DNA from: G963665815 sp942492065
GTDB taxonomy: Bacteria > Cloacimonadota > Cloacimonadia > Cloacimonadales > JAIOQZ01
DNA: 64,000 nucleotides
Assembly: GCA_942492065.1 (NCBI GenBank)
Contig: CALODV010000020.1
Location: forward strand, 124,001 to 188,000
Direction: 5' to 3'
In this document: positions 1 through 8,475 of the stretch, piece by piece
Numbering within the stretch: position 1 is the stretch's first letter
Layout: each line of letters starts with the position of its first letter
Notes under the pieces: generated by a model
What the model saw: only the letters and a program-made list of their open reading frames with translations
Databases searched by the model: none
Told to the model about the DNA's origin: nothing
Position numbers and translations under genes: made by a program

Positions 1-250
1 CGCTTTTATCATAGAGTTCAGCTGTACCGGTAAGCTTTTCCTGCAGTCGTGCAATTTCATTACTTTGTTCAATAGCTTCCTGAGTCTTTTTATCATACTC
101 AGTTTCTTTAAGGGTGATTTTTTTATCCAGTTCAGCACTCATATCCTGATAAACCTTCAGTTTTGCAACAGTTCGCCATAGACTTGCCATAATGCCAAGC
201 ACAACTAAAGTCACAAAGCCAAGAAGCATACTCAGAATTTCGTAGTTCAT
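1..250 (-). CDS. membrane-anchored coiled-coil protein, N-terminal part only
   Basis: Reading leftwards from an ATG at 248-250, the frame stays open to the window edge (83 codons). Residues about 5-22 form a hydrophobic segment (MLLGFVTLVVLGIMASLW), followed by a charged, heptad-like stretch rich in E, K and Q that should form a coiled coil. The start overlaps the stop of the upstream carbamoyltransferase as ATGA, so the two are translationally coupled. I do not recognise the family; a single-pass protein with a cytoplasmic coiled coil is all that can be said. The similar-looking protein at 55771-56355 shows the same layout but no obvious sequence match. Confidence 0.6.
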   Translation of the reverse strand, partial: MNYEILSMLLGFVTLVVLGIMASLWRTVAKLKVYQDMSAELDKKITLKETEYDKKTQEAIEQSNEIARLQEKLTGTAELYDKS

Positions 251-1236
251 ATTCTCCCACCCATAATCAGAGCCATTAAAGCCTTCTGTACATGGAGTCT
301 GTTTTCTGCTTCCTGATATACAACTGAATGCGGTCCGTCAATAACACCATCAGTTACTTCTTTGCCTCGGTCTGCAGGCAGTGGATGCATATAGATTGAG
401 TTTCGTTTGGTCAGATCCATCATCTTTTCGTCACATACCCAGTCCGGATATTTTTCAATAAGCTGGAGTCCTTCCTGAGTATCTTCCGTTGTGACAAGAG
501 GTCCCCATGATTTTGGAATCACAATATCCGCATCTTCGAATGCATCTTCAAAGTTGTTCGATATTTCGAACTTCACTCCGGCTTCTTCTGCATTCTTCTT
601 AGCTGTTGCTTCAATCTCAGGCATAAGTTTGAATTCGGGTGGATAAGCAAGAGTAACATCCAGTCCGAACCTCGGCATCATCAGAATGAGACTTTGCGGA
701 ACTGAGAGCGGTCTTATGTAGTTAGGTGCACTTGTCCAGGCAACCCCTATTTTCAGTCCACGTGTATTTGTTCCGAACTTCTCCCTGATTGTCATATAAT
801 CAGCAAGAATCTGACATGGATGGTATACATCGCATTGCATGTTAATAACCGGAACGCTGGCATGTTCAGCCATATCATTAATATATTTGTTACCGATTTT
901 GTAATCACAATGTCTTATAGCAATTCCTTCACCGTAAGAAGAAAGAACCTTTGCAGTGTCTTTATTACTTTCGCCGTGTGAAATCTGAGTTTTTTCCGGA
1001 GACAGAAATACAGCATGACCGCCAAGCTGGTTCATTCCTGTTTCGAAGGAGTTTCTTGTTCTTGTTGACGAAAAGAAAAACAGCATATAAAGAGTTTTAT
1101 AAAGCAGATAAGGATGTGGAGTTCCGATAGCATGCTTTTTCTTCAGGTCTGCAGCAACTTCAAAAATCGTATTAAGTTCATCAACCGACCAGTCCTGAGT
1201 CGTAATAAAATCTTTTCCTTTCAAGTTAGTAATCAT
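247..1236 (-). CDS. ornithine/N-acetylornithine carbamoyltransferase family (knotted, YgeW-like)
   Basis: Transfers a carbamoyl group from carbamoyl phosphate to an amine, normally ornithine or an acylated ornithine in arginine synthesis. The carbamoyl-phosphate loop FFSSTRTRNSFETG, the HPCQ motif and the C-terminal MHPLPADRG are all visible. The segments GESNKDTAKV and PLSVPQS resemble the knotted YgeW/N-acetylornithine branch. The usual HCLP of ornithine enzymes is HPLP here, as in aspartate carbamoyltransferases, so the acceptor substrate is uncertain. Length (329 aa) is normal. An ATG two codons earlier (1242) lies too close to the AGAGGAGG ribosome site; the ATG at 1236 has a better 6-nt spacing. 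Confidence 0.85.
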   Translation of the reverse strand: MITNLKGKDFITTQDWSVDELNTIFEVAADLKKKHAIGTPHPYLLYKTLYMLFFFSSTRTRNSFETGMNQLGGHAVFLSPEKTQISHGESNKDTAKVLSSYGEGIAIRHCDYKIGNKYINDMAEHASVPVINMQCDVYHPCQILADYMTIREKFGTNTRGLKIGVAWTSAPNYIRPLSVPQSLILMMPRFGLDVTLAYPPEFKLMPEIEATAKKNAEEAGVKFEISNNFEDAFEDADIVIPKSWGPLVTTEDTQEGLQLIEKYPDWVCDEKMMDLTKRNSIYMHPLPADRGKEVTDGVIDGPHSVVYQEAENRLHVQKALMALIMGGRI

Positions 1237-1409
1237 TGTCATCCTCCTCTATTTGTAATTTTATGATAACGTAAAATATTATCACAAAGCTAAAGAAAGT
1301 CAAATTATTTAATGTTTCTTTTCTCAGGTTCTTACAAACTGCTGATTTATCAAACAATTTGTTGACACAAAAAGTGTTTGCAACCCAAATTTCAGATAAG
1401 GAGCAATGC

Positions 1410-4400
1410 ATGAAAAGATTTAAAACATTAGCCGTATTTTATGTTCTTGTAACTCTGTTCTCAGTGTTCAACCTCTGGGGAGTTACATATAATATTTCAA
1501 TCAAAAAAAACGAATTCAACACTGATAAAAATCATACTATTCCCGTACTGCAGGAAAATCAGTATATAGATTTTCAACCTGGTAATCCACTTATACCTGT
1601 ACAGACCTACTGGTTTCTGCTTGAGTCTAATCAGAGAATCTCGGATGCGAATATTAAAATACTCTCCACATATAATAAAACACTGGAACTGCCCCTATTG
1701 CCTGTGCAATATCAGACTCCACTCAGTTCTGAATCTGAAGTAAAGAAACTAACTGAATACAATTCTGCCTCTTACCCTGAAAACATACTATACAGATTCG
1801 GGAATGGATTTTCTGGAAATAAAAATATAGGCTTTGTATCATTTTATACAGGTATGTACAATACCGGTACATTGGAATACACAGGCTTTGATGAGATTCA
1901 GATCAATGTGACAACCGAGTATGCACGAACAGAAACACTTCCTGCTAATCTGGTAAGTGATGATGTTACCCGTATGCTGACAGGGATTGAAATCTCCGAA
2001 AACACTTCACTTGATCACCTGATTATCACTGAAAGACAATTTGCAGATGACTTCCAGAGACTTGTAGAATGGAGGAAAACACAGGGATATAACTCCAGAA
2101 TTGCAACAGTAGAGAACATCTACTACAACATTCCGGGAACCGACCTTCAGGAGAAAATAAGAGCTTTTATTAAATACACTGTTCAGAACAGTAATATTGA
2201 TTATGTTACTCTCGCCGGAGATACCGATGCAATCCCTCACAGAGCTGCATTTGCTTTTGATGCGACTACCAGTTCCACTTCTGCTAATGACATCCCATGT
2301 GATATGTATTATTCTTGTCTGGATGGAGACTGGAATGCTAATGGAAATAACGTTTTCGGTGAAGATGATGATAATGTGGATTACTTTCCGGATGTATATG
2401 TCAGCCGTCTTTCGGTCACAACATCTGAGGAAGCAGATAACTACATAAATAAAATGATTAACTACGAAAAAGGGGAATCTGCCAATTACGAAAAAGCTGC
2501 AGGATTCTCCATGGAACTCTGGACAGATTCCAACAGCGAGTCTGCTCAGCAATATATCTATGATCGCTATTTTCCTCAAGATTTCGAGATTACCTTCCAT
2601 TATGGCGAAAACAACACTGAAGATAATTTTTTCAGTACATTAAACTCATCCTACAATATTACACAGCACACTGGACATGCTAACACAAATATTCTGGCTC
2701 TGGGGCATGGCAATTACATAAGAAACAGGAATATTGAAAATCTCAATAATGATTTTTGCGGTATGTTTTACTCTATTGGCTGCTGGTCAGCTGCAATTGA
2801 TTTTGACTCAATAGGCGAGAAATTCACAACAACTCCGCACAGCTTCAGTGGTTACGTAGGTAATACAAGGTATGGATGGGGAGCTCCGGCATCTCCTGCT
2901 TTCGGATTCTCAGAATTCTATCAAAAAGCTTTCTTCCGAAATATGTTTGAAAGAGATGTCAGAAGAATAGCCCAGGGTAATGCTCTGCAAAAACTGGATT
3001 TCATCCCGTATCTAACGGGAACATCTGTCTACAAATGGGTAGCTTATGAACTAATAGCACTTGGGGATGCACCTTTTAAGTTGTATCTTTATAATCCGGA
3101 GGAACTGCGCGTGTCCCAAAATCTGGACGGTGAAAACTTAGTCCTTCATATAACTGCTGATTCTGAGCCTGTGGCAAACTGCTATGTTGCGCATGGATAT
3201 AACTCTGGCTATACTGACAGTAATGGAGATGCTGCACTTCCTCTTTCCGGAAGCTCAGATTTGATTTCTGTTTATCATGAAGACTACCAGACTTACTCAG
3301 CAACTGTTCAGGATACTTTCGAAGAGATACTGTTTGAAATTGATTCCAATATTCCTGATTATATATACAGTCAGGATTCAACAACCTTCATTACCACAAT
3401 AACCAATAATTCGACGGAAGACAAAAATCTGACAATAGAATACTTGTTTGACTCAAACAGAATAAGCGTTACAGCGAATACATATTCGGTCAATGTGAAT
3501 GTCGGCACTCAATCAATGATGGGTTATACAACTGTAAAGCTATCCGAAAACAGCTCCGTCAGACCGGGTGAGACAATTACTTTCGATCAGGTTCTGTTTG
3601 ATAATGGTGTAGAATTAATCCGAAAACGCTACAGCCTTCTCATTAAGGGTTCCCATGTCAGCTGTACCTTGTTTCGTCAGGATTTCAACAGCAAAATACT
3701 TAATTTCCGGATTGGCATGACAGGAACTGACGAGTTGACGAATCTTAACTTCAACTTAACGAATAATGACTATATTCATTTCGATCAGAATCAATGGACA
3801 ATCACAGATTTTCAGAGCTGCTATGTTGACCTGCAAACTACATTTGAACACATCTTTATTGCAAGAGAGGATAATAGTGTCTACTTCACTTTTAGTTTCG
3901 CAAATAGTGTTGAAACTTACACGTTGACACAGGAAATAGTAATTGCAGATGACAGCAGCATCATTTACGAGGACTTCGAAAATCTTATAAACTGGCAGCA
4001 GGATGTTGCCTGGGAACAAGTTCAGACTTTCGCCTACTCGGGTGATTACAGCCTATCTTGCAGACCATTGCACACTAGCCTTCAAAACATTGTAACCCCG
4101 CAGTTATCCTATACTGACGGAATGGAGTTAAGCTTCTGGTACAAGTACAGAATGCCTATGTACGGAACTCACGGTGTATTTGTGGTATTGGAAAACATTT
4201 CCAGGAATGACACATTGATCTTCCTTGGTGCAGGCGGTGCTCTGGATGGTGAAGAAGAGGAATACGCAATTATAGAATCTGACTGGGCTGAATACAGAAT
4301 TGATATCAATGATTTTCTGGTGAATGAATTAGCAGAAGGTGAAGTGTTTAACATCAAACTAGGATTCAATTATGCTGATTCCCTGAATGGCTTCGAATAT

Positions 4401-4772
4401 ATATCTGATCCTGAAAACGGTATTTTCATAGATGATTTTCAATTAGGCTCAACGCCTCATATTGTATCTGTTGACGATAATGATATTGAGAATGACCAAG
4501 GATTGAATGTCACGTTCAACAATCCGTCGGTAATCAGCTCCGGTAATTGCAAGTTCAGTATTTCGTCAGATAAAACTCCGGAATCAGTTTCGATTTATAA
4601 CTTGAAAGGTCAGAAAGTTAAATCATGGAATCAGTCCGAAATTGGAAATAATAAAAATATTTTTTGGAATTTCCGTGATGCCTCAGAGAAGAAAGTTTCC
4701 AATGGAGTCTATTTTATAAGAGTAAAATCATCTAACGCAGTAAGAGTAAGGAAAATCGTTCTTATCAAATAG
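1410..4772 (+). CDS. secreted gingipain-like cysteine protease (peptidase C25) with C-terminal sorting domain
   Basis: A 1120-residue extracellular protease. An N-terminal signal peptide (MKRFKTLAVFYVLVTLFSVF) is followed by a propeptide-like region and a C25 core with DYVTLAGDTDAIPHR. The likely catalytic histidine is H423 in TQHTGHAN and the likely catalytic cysteine C458 in YSIGCWSA, matching the spacing in gingipains. Immunoglobulin-like and beta-sandwich segments follow. The last ~65 residues (SVSIYNLKGQKVKSW... to NGVYFIRVKSS) are a FlgD/T9SS-like sorting domain. The start at 1410 has AAGGAG upstream at 1398-1403; a longer frame from 1359 would place the signal peptide internally. Monocistronic, divergent from the carbamoyltransferase; a TTGACA lies at 1362-1367. 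Confidence 0.88.
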   Translation: MKRFKTLAVFYVLVTLFSVFNLWGVTYNISIKKNEFNTDKNHTIPVLQENQYIDFQPGNPLIPVQTYWFLLESNQRISDANIKILSTYNKTLELPLLPVQYQTPLSSESEVKKLTEYNSASYPENILYRFGNGFSGNKNIGFVSFYTGMYNTGTLEYTGFDEIQINVTTEYARTETLPANLVSDDVTRMLTGIEISENTSLDHLIITERQFADDFQRLVEWRKTQGYNSRIATVENIYYNIPGTDLQEKIRAFIKYTVQNSNIDYVTLAGDTDAIPHRAAFAFDATTSSTSANDIPCDMYYSCLDGDWNANGNNVFGEDDDNVDYFPDVYVSRLSVTTSEEADNYINKMINYEKGESANYEKAAGFSMELWTDSNSESAQQYIYDRYFPQDFEITFHYGENNTEDNFFSTLNSSYNITQHTGHANTNILALGHGNYIRNRNIENLNNDFCGMFYSIGCWSAAIDFDSIGEKFTTTPHSFSGYVGNTRYGWGAPASPAFGFSEFYQKAFFRNMFERDVRRIAQGNALQKLDFIPYLTGTSVYKWVAYELIALGDAPFKLYLYNPEELRVSQNLDGENLVLHITADSEPVANCYVAHGYNSGYTDSNGDAALPLSGSSDLISVYHEDYQTYSATVQDTFEEILFEIDSNIPDYIYSQDSTTFITTITNNSTEDKNLTIEYLFDSNRISVTANTYSVNVNVGTQSMMGYTTVKLSENSSVRPGETITFDQVLFDNGVELIRKRYSLLIKGSHVSCTLFRQDFNSKILNFRIGMTGTDELTNLNFNLTNNDYIHFDQNQWTITDFQSCYVDLQTTFEHIFIAREDNSVYFTFSFANSVETYTLTQEIVIADDSSIIYEDFENLINWQQDVAWEQVQTFAYSGDYSLSCRPLHTSLQNIVTPQLSYTDGMELSFWYKYRMPMYGTHGVFVVLENISRNDTLIFLGAGGALDGEEEEYAIIESDWAEYRIDINDFLVNELAEGEVFNIKLGFNYADSLNGFEYISDPENGIFIDDFQLGSTPHIVSVDDNDIENDQGLNVTFNNPSVISSGNCKFSISSDKTPESVSIYNLKGQKVKSWNQSEIGNNKNIFWNFRDASEKKVSNGVYFIRVKSSNAVRVRKIVLIK

Positions 4773-5163
4773 CCGACGGGGATTTCAGAAATTTAAAACA
4801 TTGCAATATTCTCTTTTTTAATGCACTTCTGTCATATTCTTGAAGTCATAACTGATGAGTTCTTAGATAAAAATATTAGTTGCCTGAAATAAAATATTTA
4901 TCATTCAGAAAAATAAGCTTTACAAAATAATGCCTTAATAATAAAGACACTTCAAAGATCTTTAAAAAGATTTGTAACTTATTGTTTCATAGTTTTCTTT
5001 ATCTGACTTTGATTTTTTTTGAAGTTGTACAGCATGATTATAGGTCAGTGTATAACTGCATTTCTCTATATCCAGGTTCAAGTACAGTACATCATGACTT
5101 TCTCTGTTCAGAAAAAACTGACTTCAACATAAAGTTACGCAAATTAATTACAAGGAGAACAGA
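4773..5163 (+). other. 391-bp intergenic stretch, probable long leader of the RRM gene
   Basis: No convincing gene. It is very AT-rich, with a weak hairpin near 4952-4973 (CAAAGATCTTT pairing with AAGATTTG). A 61-codon frame from 4982 has no ribosome site and no protein-like composition. The stretch probably holds the promoter and a long untranslated leader of the RNA-binding protein gene; I see no sharp TATAAT box. Confidence 0.4.
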
Positions 5164-5442
5164 ATGAGTGTTCACAAAATTTATGTTGGAAATATTTCCT
5201 ACCAAACTACAGAGGAAGACCTTAAAGAACATTTTGAAAAAGCAGGCGAAGTTATTAATGTAAAAATCATTACTGACAGAGATACTGGTAGAAATCGTGG
5301 ATTCGGTTTCATCGAAATGACAGAAGAAGGCGTTAGTCAAGCAATTGAAGAACTTAACGACAAAGAATTTATGGGTAGAAACCTCAAAGTAAGCGTTGCT
5401 AAAGACAATAACAATAATAGAAGACCTAGAAATAACTATTAA
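5164..5442 (+). CDS. RRM-type RNA-binding protein
   Basis: A 92-residue single-domain RNA recognition motif protein. RNP2 is IYVGNI (residues 6-11) and RNP1 is RGFGFIEM (about residues 41-48), followed by a short tail rich in asparagine and arginine (DNNNNRRPRNNY). Bacterial proteins of this type, best known in cyanobacteria and in FCB phyla, bind single-stranded RNA and are often cold-induced. The start is set by AAGGAGAACAGAATG. It is monocistronic, with a strong terminator 20 bases after the stop. The long AT-rich leader before it would suit post-transcriptional control, but that is inference. Confidence 0.95.
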   Translation: MSVHKIYVGNISYQTTEEDLKEHFEKAGEVINVKIITDRDTGRNRGFGFIEMTEEGVSQAIEELNDKEFMGRNLKVSVAKDNNNNRRPRNNY

Positions 5443-5460
5443 TTTAGCGACTAAAATATT

Positions 5461-5491
5461 AAGGCTGCAGATTATTCCGCAGCCTTTTTTT
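5461..5491 (+). terminator. Rho-independent terminator after the RRM gene
   Basis: GGCTGC (5463-5468) pairs with GCAGCC (5479-5484), flanked by AA/TT, followed by a run of Ts from 5485. It lies between convergent genes and can also shield the end of the GntR operon. Confidence 0.9.
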
Positions 5492-5510
5492 AATTCAATT
5501 ACTAGTTTTA

Positions 5511-6203
5511 TCAGTTCTGATTAATCGTCACATTCCCCGTTTCACAAGTAATATCAAGATAAATAGTGCTTAAACTCTTCCCATATGACTCATTTACCAT
5601 GGCTTCACCTTGCTCTTCAAAGTCAGGAGCAGCCAGTCTTAAAACGGAACCTTTTGCTGTAAGCTGAACGCCTGTTTCTGCTGGCAATGTAACATTTATA
5701 TTTCCAACACTATTCTGAATAGTTATGAAAACATCATCAGAGTTCAAGTTCCCCAAGGCAAGATTCACCGATCCGACTGCGCAGAATAAATCGAGTTTCT
5801 TCACATCAACATCAGTTAAATTCATATTGATATCACCTGTGTTACATTCCAACTCTATATCTGTTGATTTTCCGGTTGGGATATTAATATTCCAGTGTCG
5901 CAGTTCTTTCTCTTTTCTGGGAGCTATAACAGAAAATACTCCATTTGCATATAAGGCTTCAGCAGGTTTCGCAAAATCATATCTGCGTAGCTCTGCTTTA
6001 AGGGAGTCTCCCTCATGACTGTTTATGTTAAGTATTCCTTTATCCAGTTTGAGCTCAACTTTGTTCTTGCCTGCCCTCTGTTCGAAGGCAACAGTCTTTT
6101 TTACCATCTTATCGATATCAGCCTGGTTCAGCTTTATTTCAATATCACAACTGAACAGAAACAATGCGGCTAGCAGGAGCAGCAGCCATCGTTTTAACAT
6201 CAT
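5511..6203 (-). CDS. lipoprotein with DUF4097-like beta-repeat domain
   Basis: A 230-residue lipoprotein: the signal MMLKRWLLLLLAALFLFSC ends in a lipobox cysteine. The rest consists of short beta-strand repeats with alternating G/N/D turns (NTGDINMNLTDVDVKKLDL, NSVGNINVTLPAETGVQL, CETGNVTINQN), as in the DUF4097/putative-adhesin 'toast-rack' fold. It is the last gene of the GntR-ABC-permease operon; its ATG overlaps the permease stop. DUF4097-type proteins often sit with envelope-stress regulators, which fits. The function is unknown. Confidence 0.75.
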   Translation of the reverse strand: MMLKRWLLLLLAALFLFSCDIEIKLNQADIDKMVKKTVAFEQRAGKNKVELKLDKGILNINSHEGDSLKAELRRYDFAKPAEALYANGVFSVIAPRKEKELRHWNINIPTGKSTDIELECNTGDINMNLTDVDVKKLDLFCAVGSVNLALGNLNSDDVFITIQNSVGNINVTLPAETGVQLTAKGSVLRLAAPDFEEQGEAMVNESYGKSLSTIYLDITCETGNVTINQN

Positions 6204-7105
6204 GATTTTATTTCTCTGAGCTTATATAATAATGTTGCAGCACCGTAGAATACTGCTGAGACTGCTAAGATGAGAAGCTTTTTAACTGCAAAAATGGCTT
6301 TCCATTCTCGTCTGATAATCTCCGGAATAATTCCAACTACATCTGAACTCAGTTTTTGGGTTTGGTGATCACCAATATGGATTGGGAAATCAGTAAAACT
6401 CATTCCCTGAGAAAGCATTTCCCAGAATCCTGACAACGGTGATACAAGTTTCCATGAGAAAATGAATTCCAGTACTGAGAACACAATATCAATAACTAAC
6501 AGAATTCCAAGACCCTTCATGAAAGAATAGTTTTTGAATATAGCAGAACACAGAAAAGCAAAACTACCCAGGAAGATTGTTGCATTTATCATAGACAGGA
6601 ATGACTGACTAATTCCAATCAAGCCCATCTTCCAGTAAATCGTTTTATAGAAAGGATACAGGCTGATGTTCAACAGCAAATAATTTACCAGAACTACAGC
6701 AAAAGTAATAGCCATAAATCCGAATATTGACACTATATACTTAGAAAAAGTGTTGCACCATACTGATACAGGCTGAGTTCTATAGAATAATTCACATTTC
6801 AGTTTGATATCCAGATTAAGAGCGTCACCGCTGACAAATCCAATAAAAACCATACTGAAAATGGAAATCATAAAAGCTGAAACATAATGCATGAAGTAGA
6901 AGAATGGACCACCAATATCTGCAGAATTTTCAACAGTTATCTGAGATAAAATAATTGCAGGATTGAAGGCATCCCCCCTTAGCTTACCTATCAGCATTCC
7001 TATAAGAATAAGCACCCAGGTACCCGCAACAAGCATAGCCGGAGCGTACATACTTTTTTTAGATATAATCAAGTCTTTTTTTATAAGATATAGCAGTTTA
7101 TTCAT
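6200..7105 (-). CDS. ABC-2 type transporter permease
   Basis: A 301-residue integral membrane protein with about six hydrophobic segments (for example PAMLVAGTWVLILIGMLIG, FMISIFSMVFIGFVSG and LLVIDIVFSVLEFIF). It is the membrane partner of the ATPase encoded just upstream, and the pair resembles YtrB/YtrC-type exporters. The start at 7105 is chosen because GGAGGAGATCAGG precedes ATGAATAAACTG; a longer frame to 7168 has no ribosome site and runs deep into the ATPase gene. The start overlaps the ATPase stop by 8 bp. Substrate unknown. Confidence 0.85.
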   Translation of the reverse strand: MNKLLYLIKKDLIISKKSMYAPAMLVAGTWVLILIGMLIGKLRGDAFNPAIILSQITVENSADIGGPFFYFMHYVSAFMISIFSMVFIGFVSGDALNLDIKLKCELFYRTQPVSVWCNTFSKYIVSIFGFMAITFAVVLVNYLLLNISLYPFYKTIYWKMGLIGISQSFLSMINATIFLGSFAFLCSAIFKNYSFMKGLGILLVIDIVFSVLEFIFSWKLVSPLSGFWEMLSQGMSFTDFPIHIGDHQTQKLSSDVVGIIPEIIRREWKAIFAVKKLLILAVSAVFYGAATLLYKLREIKS

Positions 7106-7946
7106 CCTGATCTCCTCCAATTTCAGCCAGGAACAGATCAGACAACTGTGGTCTCTTATATTCTGCACCTTCTATTTTTACATCAGATTTAACAATTGCA
7201 TGAATTTTTCCCAGAAGATAAGTAACTAATCGAGGTTCTGCCGCCAGTAACTCACCTTTTTTCTCTACAGGTACAATTATGCTTGTATATTTGTCCTTAA
7301 GGACTTCAATATCCTCATAAAGCACAATCTCACCTTCATGTATAAAGATTATATCCTGCAGGATATCTTCGACCTCTTCCACCTGGTGGGTAGAGATCAT
7401 TATAGTGCGTTCTTCATCGTAGAATTCCCCGAGTATGGTGTTGAAGAACTGCTTCCTGAACACGATGTCCAGCCCGAGGGTTGGCTCATCCAGCATAAGA
7501 AATTCAACATCAAGTGAAAGAGTAATGAGCAAATACAGCTTTGTCTTCATTCCTTTGGAAAGCTGCTTAACCTTTTTGTTAAGAGGGATGTTGCTCTTTG
7601 TAAGAAGGTTCAAAGCTGTAGACTCTTTCCAGTTAGGATTCATCTTTGAGACAAAATCCATGGTCTGCTTCACTGTAAGTCTGTCGTCCAAACCGTTTAC
7701 ATCAGGAATAAACGCTACTTTTTCAAAAATCTTGTGATCTCCTGATTTAAGGATATCACCATAATATTTAACCTCTCCGGAATAGTTCAGAAACCCGAGG
7801 ATTGATCTCATAAGAGTTGACTTTCCTGCTCCGTTCTTTCCGAGAAGCCCGATTATTCTGCCGCGCGGAATCTTAAGATTAACATTCTTCAACGCTTCGA
7901 ACTTACCATATTTCTTCGATAAATTTGTTATTTCCAAAAAACTCAT
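7098..7946 (-). CDS. ABC transporter ATP-binding protein (YtrB-like)
   Basis: A 282-residue ATPase of the YtrB/multidrug-export type. Walker A is GLLGKNGAGKST, the signature is LSKGMKTKL, Walker B is FLMLDEPTLGLD and the H-loop is STHQVEEVED. The signature departs from the usual LSGGQ, as is common in the YtrB/BcrA group. The start overlaps the stop of the GntR gene by 4 bp (ATGA). Together with the permease it should move a lipid, peptide or antibiotic-like substrate across the inner membrane. Confidence 0.93.
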   Translation of the reverse strand: MSFLEITNLSKKYGKFEALKNVNLKIPRGRIIGLLGKNGAGKSTLMRSILGFLNYSGEVKYYGDILKSGDHKIFEKVAFIPDVNGLDDRLTVKQTMDFVSKMNPNWKESTALNLLTKSNIPLNKKVKQLSKGMKTKLYLLITLSLDVEFLMLDEPTLGLDIVFRKQFFNTILGEFYDEERTIMISTHQVEEVEDILQDIIFIHEGEIVLYEDIEVLKDKYTSIIVPVEKKGELLAAEPRLVTYLLGKIHAIVKSDVKIEGAEYKRPQLSDLFLAEIGGDQDE

Positions 7947-8332
7947 TTTTGCTCCAAATCAGATGCTTGTTTATTAAATTCCTGATCAATTAAATCCATC
8001 AGTTCTTGCTTGTTCAAGTCCAGGGTAATTGCTTTTTTGACAAGTTCCCTAACCTCTTCATCCCTGAACTGTTTTCCGCGAGTCTTTAACAGGAGCCGTT
8101 TTGCATCCGAAGACACATAAAAACCTATCCCCCGCTTTTTAAAGATTATTCCTTCGTCAGTTAGTTCACTGAAGGCGTTGGAAACAGTCTGAGGGTTGAT
8201 CTTGTACTGCTGCGCCAGAGTACGTATAGACGGAACTATACTGTTCTCAGGCAGTGCCCCGCTGAGGATTGACTTCTCAATCTCCTCTTTGAGCTGCAGA
8301 TATATTGGTATCGAACTATCGAATACTTTCAC
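7943..8332 (-). CDS. GntR family transcriptional regulator (YtrA subfamily)
   Basis: A 129-residue regulator. The N-terminal winged helix spans residues about 8-75 (PIYLQLKEEIEKSILSGAL, the recognition region NPQTVSNAFSELTDEGII); the C-terminus is a short helical dimerisation tail rather than a full effector domain, as in YtrA. The start is GTG, set by AGAGG upstream; an ATG two bases further out is out of frame. It heads the operon and very likely represses it: an inverted repeat (8352-8377) sits over the -10 box. An almost identical promoter precedes the SppA gene at 11257. Confidence 0.92.
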   Translation of the reverse strand: MKVFDSSIPIYLQLKEEIEKSILSGALPENSIVPSIRTLAQQYKINPQTVSNAFSELTDEGIIFKKRGIGFYVSSDAKRLLLKTRGKQFRDEEVRELVKKAITLDLNKQELMDLIDQEFNKQASDLEQK

Positions 8333-8351
8333 TCATTAACCTCTCTTTAGT

Positions 8352-8377
8352 GTTACGGTGATATAGTACACCATAAC
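8352..8377 (-). promoter_or_regulatory. probable GntR/YtrA operator (inverted repeat)
   Basis: GTTACGGTG (8352-8360) and CACCATAAC (8369-8377) are inverted with one mismatch over 9 bp, separated by 8 bp. The repeat covers the -10 box of the GntR operon, the usual place for an autorepressor site. Confidence 0.75.
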
Positions 8378-8390
8378 ATTTATATGTCAA
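8363..8390 (-). promoter_or_regulatory. sigma-70-type promoter of the GntR-ABC operon
   Basis: On the minus strand, TTGACA (8385-8390) and TACTAT (8363-8368) are separated by 16 bp. The -35 box, most of the spacer and the -10 box recur upstream of the SppA gene (11196-11223) with only 3 differences over 28 bp. Confidence 0.8.
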
Positions 8391-8475
8391 GATTTTTTTT
8401 ACAAGATGCTACAATTGGAGAATGGGAGGGGGTAATTAACTTGACTTCAGGAAATGCTACTGCACTTTTGATTGC

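Noticed and set aside
2007..2600. 197-codon minus-strand frame inside the C25 protease gene
   Set aside because: Antisense to a well-supported gene with catalytic motifs; composition (I, S, V, C rich) is that of a shadow frame.
4982..5167. 61-codon plus-strand frame before the RRM gene
   Set aside because: No ribosome site, phenylalanine/serine-rich low-information sequence, and it overlaps the RRM ribosome site; more likely leader DNA.
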